Source of the DNA: Gammaproteobacteria bacterium
GTDB taxonomy: Bacteria > Pseudomonadota > Gammaproteobacteria > Pseudomonadales > Azotimanducaceae
Direction: 5' to 3'
Assembly: GCA_024640825.1 (NCBI GenBank)
Contig: JAHEEG010000007.1
Location: 1-38,616, forward strand
Length of the DNA stretch: 38,616 bases
The notes beneath the pieces were generated by a model. The model did not search any database. It saw only the letters and a program-made list of their open reading frames with translations, and had not been told where the DNA came from. Shown here piece by piece: positions 32,210 to 38,616 of the stretch (the stretch's first letter is position 1; every line of letters starts with the position of its first letter). The position numbers were made by a program, and so were the translations under genes.

Positions 32210-34405
32210 TCAGTCGACGGTGACCAGAGGAATCAGGCGTTGCTGACGGCGTCGACCGGACTGAATGAGCACGATGAGCGTGCCTGCAGCAGCGGCCAGC
32301 GCCAGCGCGCATGCGGTCAACGCGGTCGCCGGGTTCTCGGCTATCTGGCCCAGCTGGTATACGATCACTGCTGAGCCGTAGGCCATCACCAGAGACCAGG
32401 CGACGCTGAAGCCTGCCCAGAAGGTTCCTAGCTCCTTCACGATGACCCCGACGGTGGCGACGCATGGCATGTACAGCAGAACGAAAAGCAGATACGCGAA
32501 GGCGCCCAGGCGCCCGTCGAACAACTGCTGCATGGCACCGATAGTTCCGAGGTTGACGTTCTGTTCTTCGGCAGCCTGGGCCGCATCGCCCAGATCTCCA
32601 AGCCTCAGGCCCAGTGGGTCGGCGAGCTGATCGCCCAGATTGCCCAGGTTCTCGGGAACGCTGCGAAAAGCGGCCTTCACGGTATCCAGCAGACTTTCGT
32701 CTAGCGCCGGGTCATCCGGCGCGTAAAGTGCATCTAATGTACCCACCACCACCTCCTTGGCGAAAATTCCGGTAAAGATACCTACGGTCGCGGGCCAGTT
32801 GTCCTCCGTTATGCCCATGGGCGTGAACAGAGGCGTGATGCTTTTGCCAATGGACGACAGCAGGGATTTCTCGGTGTTGGCATTGCCCAGGCTGCCGTCC
32901 GTACCGATGCTGTTGATACTGTTCAAAATGATGACCACGACGACAATGGCCTTGCCCGCCCGCATTACGAAACCTTTCAGGCGCTGCCACGTCTGCAGCA
33001 TCAGACCTTTCAGGGTCGGCATGTGGTAGGTGGGAAGCTCCAGCAGAAAATGGCCTTCGGGTGCCTTTAGCAGGTAACGCCGTACCGCGAGGGCCGACAG
33101 CACTGCTACCGCGATGCCGATGAGGTACAGGCCGAAAACTACGTTCTGACCGTTGGTTGGAAAGAACGCGGTGGCAAACAACGCGTAGACGGTCAATCGC
33201 GCGCCGCAGGACATGTACGGGGCCATGATGGTCGTCAGTATGCGGTCGGGCTCACGCTCAAGTGTTCTGGTGGCCATCACTGCCGGTACGTTACAGCCAA
33301 AACCCACAATCAGCGGCACGAAGGATTTGCCAGGCAGCCCGAGTCGGCGCAGTGCCCGGTCGATGATGAAGGCCACGCGACCCATGTATCCGGAGTCTTC
33401 CAGAAAAGACAGCGCCAGAAACAATGCGCCGATCACCGGAATGAAGGTGCCGACCAGCTGAACCCCGCCACCTACGCCGTCCGCCAGCAGCGCGATGAGC
33501 CAGGGCGGCAGGTGTGCGGCGCTTAGCAACTGCCTCGGACCCTCCACGAACAGCACGCTTCCCAGCAGATCGAAAAAATCGATGAACGCGGAGCCGACAT
33601 TGATGGCGAATAGGAACATCAGGTACATGACGCCAAGGAAGACCGGAAACGCCAGAAACCGGTTCAACACGATCGCGTCTATACGATCGGTGAAGGTACG
33701 GCGCACCGGGGTGCTGCGCATGCACCGCTTCAGCAGCGCGTCGATGTAGGCGTAGCGGGCTTCAGCGCCGGCCATGGGTACCCGCTCGGTGCCGTTCGGC
33801 TGGCGTGCCGCGCTCTCGATGGCGTCCTTCAGCGGCCCTATGCCCTCGCTCCGGCTTGCTACGATGGGGACCACCGGCACGCCCAGCTCGTTGGCGAGGT
33901 GAAAGCTGTCGATATGCAGGCCGTGGCGGTCCGCCACGTCTATCATATTCAGGGCGATCACCACTGGGTGACGCCTCTCCAGCAGCTCCGTCGTGAGGAA
34001 CAGGCCCCTAGCCAAGCTGGAGGCGTCGACGACGTTTACGATGACATCTGGTCCTTGCTCGCGGACTGTTTCGTCGTCGGGGACTGTTTTGTCGGCGCGG
34101 ACTGCTTTGCCGTCGCGGACTGCTTTGCCGTCGCGGACGCTGCTTTCATCCGCGGTGATTTTGGATGCTGCGGACAGATAGCTACGGGTGATGCGCTCGT
34201 CCATGGCGCCGTCGGCGGCCTCCAGGCTGTAGGTGCCCGGCAGATCCACCACCTCGATGCTCTGCTGGCCATGAGCATAGGTGCCCGTTTTGCGCTCCAC
34301 GGTCACCCCGGGCCAGTTACCTACGCGCTGGCGGGCACCGGTCAGGCCGTTGAAGAGGGTAGTTTTCCCGCAGTTCGGGTTGCCAACCAGGGCTATTGTT
34401 GACAT
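32210..34405 (-). CDS. feoB: ferrous iron transporter FeoB
   Basis: A 731-residue inner-membrane Fe(II) transporter with a cytosolic GTPase. G1 is GNPNCGKTT (8-16), G3 is DLPG (54-57), G4 is NMID (153-156) and G5 lies near VASRSEG (182-188). The helical switch domain follows, then a membrane region with the two Gate segments (the first near VGVMYLMFLFAINVG-like sequence, the second with GIFAKEVVVG). Residues about 79-117, between G3 and the next conserved strand, hold an insertion of roughly 35 residues not present in E. coli FeoB, built from tandem VRDGKA repeats. GGAGCGGGA precedes the ATG, which overlaps feoA by 13 bases. It ends in a basic tail (GRRRQQR). Confidence 0.96.
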   Translation of the reverse strand: MSTIALVGNPNCGKTTLFNGLTGARQRVGNWPGVTVERKTGTYAHGQQSIEVVDLPGTYSLEAADGAMDERITRSYLSAASKITADESSVRDGKAVRDGKAVRADKTVPDDETVREQGPDVIVNVVDASSLARGLFLTTELLERRHPVVIALNMIDVADRHGLHIDSFHLANELGVPVVPIVASRSEGIGPLKDAIESAARQPNGTERVPMAGAEARYAYIDALLKRCMRSTPVRRTFTDRIDAIVLNRFLAFPVFLGVMYLMFLFAINVGSAFIDFFDLLGSVLFVEGPRQLLSAAHLPPWLIALLADGVGGGVQLVGTFIPVIGALFLALSFLEDSGYMGRVAFIIDRALRRLGLPGKSFVPLIVGFGCNVPAVMATRTLEREPDRILTTIMAPYMSCGARLTVYALFATAFFPTNGQNVVFGLYLIGIAVAVLSALAVRRYLLKAPEGHFLLELPTYHMPTLKGLMLQTWQRLKGFVMRAGKAIVVVVIILNSINSIGTDGSLGNANTEKSLLSSIGKSITPLFTPMGITEDNWPATVGIFTGIFAKEVVVGTLDALYAPDDPALDESLLDTVKAAFRSVPENLGNLGDQLADPLGLRLGDLGDAAQAAEEQNVNLGTIGAMQQLFDGRLGAFAYLLFVLLYMPCVATVGVIVKELGTFWAGFSVAWSLVMAYGSAVIVYQLGQIAENPATALTACALALAAAAGTLIVLIQSGRRRQQRLIPLVTVD
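34067..34138. repeat. 18-bp tandem repeat within feoB
   Basis: Four 18-bp units (34067, 34085, 34103, 34121; plus-strand form TGCTTTGCCGTCGCGGAC in the two identical ones) encode VRDGKA, VRDGKA, VRADKT, VPDDET of the FeoB GTPase-domain insertion. All keep the reading frame. Confidence 0.92.
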
Positions 34406-34632
34406 TCCCGCTCCAATTGCAGGCAGCTGGCCTCGCGAGGGCGGAGCGCCAGCGAGAAACCGCGGAACCTTATTTCCATGGGATCGCCGAGGGGCGCTAT
34501 CCGCTGCACTTCAATTTGCGTGCCGGGTATCAGGCCCAGGCACATCAGCTGGGACGCATAGGTACTCTGCTCGGAATAGCCGGCCACGCGGGCAATGTCG
34601 CCTATTTGCAGGTCTGAGAGCAGTACGCGCAT
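34393..34632 (-). CDS. feoA: FeoA, SH3-like ferrous transport protein
   Basis: A 79-residue cytosolic SH3-like protein that is needed for FeoB function. LSDLQIGDIARV and LGLIPGTQIEVQRIAPLGDPMEIRFRG are the family's first and second beta strand regions (PGxxIxVxxxAPxGDP). I chose ATG 34632, with GGGGA close upstream, because it gives the family length and leaves room for the Fur-box-like site as an operator; ATG 34662, adding ten residues, is only 6 bases from that site and has no Shine-Dalgarno sequence. Its end overlaps feoB. No feoC is present. Confidence 0.9.
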   Translation of the reverse strand: MRVLLSDLQIGDIARVAGYSEQSTYASQLMCLGLIPGTQIEVQRIAPLGDPMEIRFRGFSLALRPREASCLQLERECQQ

Positions 34633-34668
34633 GAGGTCCCCGGAGAGAAGGCAGTCCGTCATTTAAAT

Positions 34669-34687
34669 CGAAATAATTCTCATTTGC
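34669..34687 (-). promoter_or_regulatory. Fur-box-like operator before feoA
   Basis: On the minus strand GCAAATGAGAATTATTTCG matches the 19-bp Fur consensus at 12 of 19 bases. It lies 36 bp before the preferred feoA start, in a short AT-rich block of the 161-bp gap between fur and feoA. Confidence 0.52.
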
Positions 34688-34793
34688 AATTCTATTTTGT
34701 AAGTCTATGGCCGGGCCGTTTCTGACCTTTCCGGGTCGGACGGAGCGGGCTGGGCGTGGATTCGTGTCGGGAAAGAAAATTGTCGCGTAGACG

Positions 34794-35198
34794 TCAGTTT
34801 TTGGGCTTGCGGACGAACAGTACCATTTCGTGATCGACCAGCTCATAGCCGTGCTCTTCGACGATGTCCTTCTGCAACGCTTCTATGCGCTCGTTTATGA
34901 ACTCTGTGACCTTGCCGGTATCGACGTCCACCATGTGATCATGGTGTTTTTCGGGTGCAAGCTCGTACACCGCGTGGCCTTCGGCAAAGTTGTGGCGGGA
35001 GACGATGCCGGCGGATTCGAACTGCGTCAGAACCCGGTAGACGGTCGCCAGGCCCACGGAGTCGTCCGTATCGAGCAGGGCTTTGTAGACGTCTTCGGCA
35101 CTCAGGTGGTGGGGGTTCGCGCTCTCGAGTACCTCCAGTACTTTCAGCCTGGGCAATGTGACCTTCAGGCCGGCGCGTTTAATCTCGGATGCGGGCAC
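34794..35198 (-). CDS. fur: ferric uptake regulator Fur
   Basis: A 134-residue iron-responsive repressor. The N-terminus RAGLKVTLPRLKVLEVLE and the helix GLATVYRVLTQFESAGIV form the winged-helix DNA-binding domain. HHDH (85-88) with later HGYELVDHEMVLFV supplies metal ligands and dimer strand. The structural-zinc CxxC pair of E. coli Fur is replaced by Asp91 and Thr94, and no cysteine occurs anywhere. GTG at 35198 is the start because AGGAAGGA lies just before it; the upstream frame lacks Fur sequence. It is adjacent to feoA with Fur-box-like sites downstream. Confidence 0.95.
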   Translation of the reverse strand: MPASEIKRAGLKVTLPRLKVLEVLESANPHHLSAEDVYKALLDTDDSVGLATVYRVLTQFESAGIVSRHNFAEGHAVYELAPEKHHDHMVDVDTGKVTEFINERIEALQKDIVEEHGYELVDHEMVLFVRKPKN

Positions 35199-35244
35199 GG
35201 ATCCTTCCTCAATTTCTGATGGGAAGGTATCCCAAGGGGCTGCC

Positions 35245-35273
35245 ACCGGCAAGGTTCGGTTACCATTGCCGGT
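35245..35273. promoter_or_regulatory. inverted repeat between fur and the SDR gene
   Basis: ACCGGCAA and TTGCCGGT form a perfect 8-bp inverted repeat with a 13-base loop in the 107-bp divergent spacer, 48 bp from the fur start and 33 bp from the SDR start. It could be an operator for either gene. TTT follows on the plus strand but no plus-strand gene ends here, so it is unlikely to be a terminator. Confidence 0.4.
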
Positions 35274-35305
35274 TTTCCGAAGCGCGTCGGTGGGGAGGGA
35301 GTGAT

Positions 35306-36103
35306 ATGGCGGATCTGAAAGGCAAGGTGGCGGTGGTCACCGGTGGCAGTCGGGGTGTTGGCAAGGGCGCTGCGGAAGGTCTCGCGGAGGCTGGCGCCAC
35401 CGTTTACATCACGGGGCGCAGTGAAAGCTTCGACGAGCCGCCGGCAGAGCGAACGATTCAAGCGACAGCCCGCCGAGTGGACGAGTTGGGCGGCACGGGC
35501 CTCGCCGCGCGGGTTGACCACGACAGCGACGATGAGGTGCGCGAGCTCTTTGCCCGTGTCCGTCAGGAGCAGGGTCGGCTCGATATTCTCGTCAACAATG
35601 CCTACAAAATACCGGACCCGCCGGTCTGGGGTGGTGGGTTCTGGGAGCACTCGCTGTCCGCCTGGGACGATCAGTGCGGCATCGGGCTGCGCGGTTACTA
35701 CGTGTCCGCGGTGTACGCCGCACCGCTGATGGTCGAGCAGGGCGGCGGGCTCATCGTCAACATATCGTCCCGTGCCGGCGGCGAGTATGTGTTCAGCGCG
35801 TCATACGGTGTCGGTAAGGCCGGTGTCGATCGCATGGCCAGGGATTTCGCGGTGGAACTCCGGCCCCACGGGGTTGCGGCGCTGTCTCTGTGGCCGGGTT
35901 CGGTGAAAACCGAGTTCATCATGGACGCCGTGCAGCGCGGCGATGTCACCCTCGATCCGACGGTTGCCCAGTCGCCCAGGTTCACCGGCCGATGTATCGC
36001 CGCCCTGGCGATGGATCCCGATCTGATGGAGAAATCCGGCGGCATTTACAAGGTTGCCGAGCTGGCGCGGGAATATCGGTTTAGCGATCCTGACAGGGGT
36101 TGA
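35306..36103 (+). CDS. SDR-family oxidoreductase, DHRS1-like
   Basis: A 265-residue short-chain dehydrogenase close to the DHRS1 group. Cofactor loop TGGSRGVG (12-19), structural NNAY (97-100; the usual G is Y), Ser154/155 in NISSRAGG, and Tyr167 with Lys171 (YGVGK). An insertion at about 101-126 (PPVWGGGFWEHSLSAWDDQ) is typical of DHRS1 proteins. The ribosome binding site GGGGAGGGAG precedes the ATG at 35306. Followed after 3 bases by the dienelactone hydrolase gene, so the two form an operon. Substrate unknown. Confidence 0.88.
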   Translation: MADLKGKVAVVTGGSRGVGKGAAEGLAEAGATVYITGRSESFDEPPAERTIQATARRVDELGGTGLAARVDHDSDDEVRELFARVRQEQGRLDILVNNAYKIPDPPVWGGGFWEHSLSAWDDQCGIGLRGYYVSAVYAAPLMVEQGGGLIVNISSRAGGEYVFSASYGVGKAGVDRMARDFAVELRPHGVAALSLWPGSVKTEFIMDAVQRGDVTLDPTVAQSPRFTGRCIAALAMDPDLMEKSGGIYKVAELAREYRFSDPDRG

Positions 36104-36106
36104 TTG

Positions 36107-36826
36107 ATGCGCGAGCGGGAACTGGAGATCCCCACCTCGGGTGGGGTCATGAACACCTTCGTGACGCATCCCGAAGAGGATAGCCCCCACCCGGTGGTGC
36201 TGCTGCTGATGGATGCGCCGGGGCGGCGTGAAGAGCTCAGCGACATGGCCCGCCGATTGGGTACCGTCGGCTACTATGTCATGTTGCCTAATCTTTACTA
36301 TCGGCGCGTTCGCGACTTTGTGCTGACACCGGAGCGGCGCTCGGAAATGATTGCTCACATGAACGCGCTGACCAACGCCATGGTTTGCGACGACGCACGG
36401 GCCCTGCTGGCGTATGCAGATCGGGACCCTGCAGCCGGCGGCGGCGCGGCCGGCTGCGTCGGCTACTGCATGAGCGGGCCTTTCGCGTTTGCCGTTGCGG
36501 CGGCCATTCCGCAGCGTATTGCTGCGGCGGCCTCGTTTCACGGCGTTCGATTGTGCACCGAAGCTCTGGATTCACCGCATCTGGACGCGCACCGAGTTCG
36601 CGGAGAATTATATTTCGGCTGTGCGGAAAAGGACGAGTGGGCGCCCCGGGAAATGATCGACGCGCTGGATGCACATCTGGCTTCCGTCGGCGCCAGTTAC
36701 CGCATTGAGTGGTACCCCGCCACGGTGCACGGCTTCGTCTTCCCCCAGCGCCCGGCGGCCTATCAACCGAGCGGGGCAGAAAGACACTGGGAGCGTCTGT
36801 TCAGCCTGTTCCGACGTCGCCTCTAG
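36107..36826 (+). CDS. dienelactone hydrolase-family protein
   Basis: A 239-residue alpha/beta hydrolase of the dienelactone hydrolase family. The triad is Cys121 (GYCMSG), Asp176 (AEKDEW) and His208 (TVHGF). Cysteine as nucleophile is normal in this family. Classical members open dienelactones in chloroaromatic degradation, but many homologues act on other lactones or esters. ATG 36107 follows AGGGG; a TTG is one codon earlier. No ring-cleavage dioxygenase is near, so aromatic catabolism is not supported. Its stop codon overlaps that of the converging dehydrogenase in CTAG. Confidence 0.87.
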   Translation: MRERELEIPTSGGVMNTFVTHPEEDSPHPVVLLLMDAPGRREELSDMARRLGTVGYYVMLPNLYYRRVRDFVLTPERRSEMIAHMNALTNAMVCDDARALLAYADRDPAAGGGAAGCVGYCMSGPFAFAVAAAIPQRIAAAASFHGVRLCTEALDSPHLDAHRVRGELYFGCAEKDEWAPREMIDALDAHLASVGASYRIEWYPATVHGFVFPQRPAAYQPSGAERHWERLFSLFRRRL

Positions 36827-37902
36827 TTGGCGGGCGCTGCAGTCAGCAGCGCCTCTATCTCCATATCGGTCAGTCCCGCCTTCCCCGCGGCCTTCAGGAT
36901 GCCGCGCCAACTCCTGTCATCGATGGGTATACCTTCTGCCAGGCGCAGAGCCAGAGACTCCTGCTCCGGCTCGCCCGGTACGCGTACCTGGTCGAAGCCT
37001 TTCGCGGGCGTTGTGCTGTGCAGGTAGCGGACCATCTCCACAACTTCGCGCTGAAAACCTGCAAGCCCGCCAAACGCGGCCGGGTCCAGCACCAGCATCA
37101 GCATGTGGTTGATAATGGTGCCCGGTCGCTGATGCTCCGGCTGGGCCGTCCACTCGCCGGCCAGGCCTCCGCCCAGCAGTTCACACATCACGGCCAGCCC
37201 GTAGCCTTTATGGTTGCCGAAGGGCCCCAGGGCTCCGAAAGGTTCTTCGTACATCACGGCAGGATTGCTGGTCGGCGAACCCTCGTGATCTACCAGTGCC
37301 CCCTGAGGCACCGACTCGCCTTTCATATGGGCGACCCTGACCTTGCCCAGGGCGATGGCGCTGGTAGCCATGTCCAGCACCAGCGGGTCGTCGTCAACCC
37401 TGGGAACCACACAGCAGAAAGGGTTGGTGGTCATTCGACGTTCCCTGCCACCAAACGGGGATACCTGAGGCTCATGGCCCACCACGTTGACGAAATGCAC
37501 CGATACGCAGCCGGCCTTGCCGCACTGCTCGCCATAGGCACCTATCCGGCCAAGATGATGGCAGTTGCGCACGCCCATGCTGACCACGCCGGTATCTTTT
37601 ACCCGCTGCAGCGCCAGGTCTACGGCTTCCCGGCCGACGACCTGGCCGAAGCCGGTGCCGCCGTCGACCATCAGTACCGCGCCGCGGTCACGAATCACTT
37701 TGGCGTGAGCATCGATCTTCAGGTGGCCTTTGGAGATGTTGGCCACATAGGTGGGAACCATACCGACGCCGTGGGAGTCATGGCCTTTGAGATTGGCCAT
37801 CACCAGATGATCGGCTACCTCGTTGGCGACTGGCTCCGTGGCTCCGGCGCTGGAGAAGATGCGGGAAACGAAGCGGGTCAGTTTGTCGTGATCAATCTGC
37901 AT
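36823..37902 (-). CDS. malate/L-lactate dehydrogenase-family oxidoreductase
   Basis: A 359-residue NAD(P)-dependent dehydrogenase of the Ldh_2 family (YlbC/YbiC/delta-1-piperideine-2-carboxylate reductase group), unrelated to the classical lactate dehydrogenases. Motifs: HDSHG (41-45) with the active-site histidine, DGGTGFGQVVG, NCHHLGRIGAYGE, TTNPFCC, and PFGNHKGYGLAV. Substrates in the family include malate, 2-oxo acids and imino acids; this one is not resolved. GGGGAG precedes the ATG. It lies 32 bp downstream of the cysteine-synthase-family gene on the same strand. Confidence 0.88.
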   Translation of the reverse strand: MQIDHDKLTRFVSRIFSSAGATEPVANEVADHLVMANLKGHDSHGVGMVPTYVANISKGHLKIDAHAKVIRDRGAVLMVDGGTGFGQVVGREAVDLALQRVKDTGVVSMGVRNCHHLGRIGAYGEQCGKAGCVSVHFVNVVGHEPQVSPFGGRERRMTTNPFCCVVPRVDDDPLVLDMATSAIALGKVRVAHMKGESVPQGALVDHEGSPTSNPAVMYEEPFGALGPFGNHKGYGLAVMCELLGGGLAGEWTAQPEHQRPGTIINHMLMLVLDPAAFGGLAGFQREVVEMVRYLHSTTPAKGFDQVRVPGEPEQESLALRLAEGIPIDDRSWRGILKAAGKAGLTDMEIEALLTAAPAN

Positions 37903-37934
37903 AGCTGCTCCCCGGCATCTGGGTCCGCTTCGTT

Positions 37935-38616
37935 TCAGGTGACGACCAGGCCTTTCTCGCTGAGATATGCCTCGTTAAACAGTCGCGACTGATAGCGGCT
38001 GCCGCTGTCACAGAGCACGGTGACGATCGTATGGCCTGGTCCCATTTTCTCTGCAACCTTCACCGCCCCGCATACGTTTATTCCAGTGCTCGAGCCGAAA
38101 AACCAGCCTTCTTCGCGCAGCTGTCGATACACCATGGTGATCATTTCCTGGTCTGTGATCTGCACGGCGTCGTCTATTTCGGTTCCGCTGAGGTTGTCGG
38201 TTACCCGGCTGTTGCCGATCCCTTCGGTTATCGAAGGCCCCTTGCTCATGCTGGCTTCGCCGGTTTTCACCCAGTTATACAGGGCGCTGCCCATGGGGTC
38301 TGCCAGAACGATTCGAACGCTGCTGGACTGGGCCTTTAGGTATCGGCTGACGCCTGCAAGGGTGCCTCCTGTGCCCGTGGCGGCCACGAAAGCGTCTACA
38401 TTGCCATCGGTCTGGGCCCAGATCTCCGGGCCGGTTGATTCGTAGTGCGCGTGACGGTTAGCCAAATTATCGAACTGATTTGCCCACACTGCCTCCGGGA
38501 GCGAGTCAGCGAATCGCCCGGCCTGCTTCTGATAATTGTCCGGATTTTTGTAGGGCACCGCCGGCACCTGGCGTACCTCGGCGCCCAGAGTTTCCAGCAG
38601 CGTGACCTTTTCCGGC
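37935..38616 (-). CDS. cysteine synthase-family PLP enzyme (5' end missing)
   Basis: The last 226 or so residues of a type II PLP enzyme related to cysteine synthase; the gene runs off the right edge without its start. The visible part begins PEKVTLLETLGAEVRQV and contains the PLP phosphate loop GTGGTLAGVSRYL, the TGPEIW sequence of CysK, the substrate-side SSTGINVCGA, and CDSGSRYQSRLF, which replaces the CysK sequence PSSGERYLST. The PLP-binding lysine lies outside the window. It could be cysteine synthase A or a relative with another amino-acid substrate. Confidence 0.85.
   Translation of the reverse strand, partial: PEKVTLLETLGAEVRQVPAVPYKNPDNYQKQAGRFADSLPEAVWANQFDNLANRHAHYESTGPEIWAQTDGNVDAFVAATGTGGTLAGVSRYLKAQSSSVRIVLADPMGSALYNWVKTGEASMSKGPSITEGIGNSRVTDNLSGTEIDDAVQITDQEMITMVYRQLREEGWFFGSSTGINVCGAVKVAEKMGPGHTIVTVLCDSGSRYQSRLFNEAYLSEKGLVVT

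Noticed and set aside
36709-37992. A 427-codon plus-strand open frame opposite the malate/lactate dehydrogenase-family gene
   Set aside because: The minus-strand protein carries the whole family motif set; the plus frame has no recognisable domain.

Overview
The window is a chromosomal segment of a high-GC gammaproteobacterium (G+C about 60% or a little more by eye; coding frames are strongly G/C-biased at third positions). Lineage is inferred from the overall protein set: a Pseudomonas-like Fur without the CxxC pair, a Haemophilus-type peroxiredoxin-glutaredoxin fusion, FeoAB, and lipid/aromatic-type accessory enzymes (thiolase, SDRs, flavin-dependent luciferase-like enzyme, EstB-type esterase, dienelactone hydrolase). 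An environmental or marine heterotroph is likely, but the genus cannot be read from the sequence. No rRNA, tRNA, CRISPR array, phage gene, transposase or integrase was seen. The genes are densely packed and no gap reaches 300 bp. The first 120 bp hold nothing I can assign, and the last gene runs off the right edge.

Layout. 1-5.3 kb: small housekeeping enzymes (Nudix CoA pyrophosphatase, hotdog thioesterase, MAPEG protein, epoxide-hydrolase-like enzyme, double TM2 protein, SDR, NnrU-like protein, alpha/beta hydrolase). 5.5-10.4 kb: a three-gene, translationally overlapping ABC operon of the gliding (GldA / GldF-GldG fusion / DUF4340) type. 10.4-16.6 kb: a membrane diguanylate cyclase, an aldo/keto reductase, a HAD-IB phosphatase, a DUF3108 periplasmic protein, a thiolase and a HIT protein. 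16.7-19.3 kb: an oxidative-stress pair (Dps, peroxiredoxin-glutaredoxin), then a TauD-type dioxygenase behind a 68-residue two-helix membrane protein. 19.3-27.4 kb: a sodium/solute symporter flanked by short tandem repeats, an ATP-grasp/alpha-E peptide-ligase pair, an EstB-type serine hydrolase coupled to a sirtuin, and an Omp85-type barrel. 27.4-29.4 kb: a luciferase-like oxidoreductase divergent from a MerR-TPR regulator.

29.4-35.2 kb is the most coherent block. On the minus strand it reads fur, feoA, feoB, porin, FMN-binding protein and PepSY-type membrane protein. Fur-box-like sites (12/19 and 13/19 matches) lie before feoA and before the porin gene. The FMN-binding protein carries a complete covalent-flavinylation motif. 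I infer an iron-starvation system in which an outer-membrane channel admits iron, a flavinylated periplasmic protein fed by a small PepSY-type membrane reductase turns Fe(III) into Fe(II), and FeoB imports it. 35.3-38.6 kb: a DHRS1-like SDR, a dienelactone hydrolase, a malate/lactate dehydrogenase-family enzyme and a truncated cysteine-synthase-family gene.

A second theme is unusual local repetitiveness. Six short tandem arrays (6, 14, 14, 18, 18 and 21 bp units) occur in 38 kb, at gene ends, in spacers, and inside feoB, where they encode an insertion in the GTPase domain.
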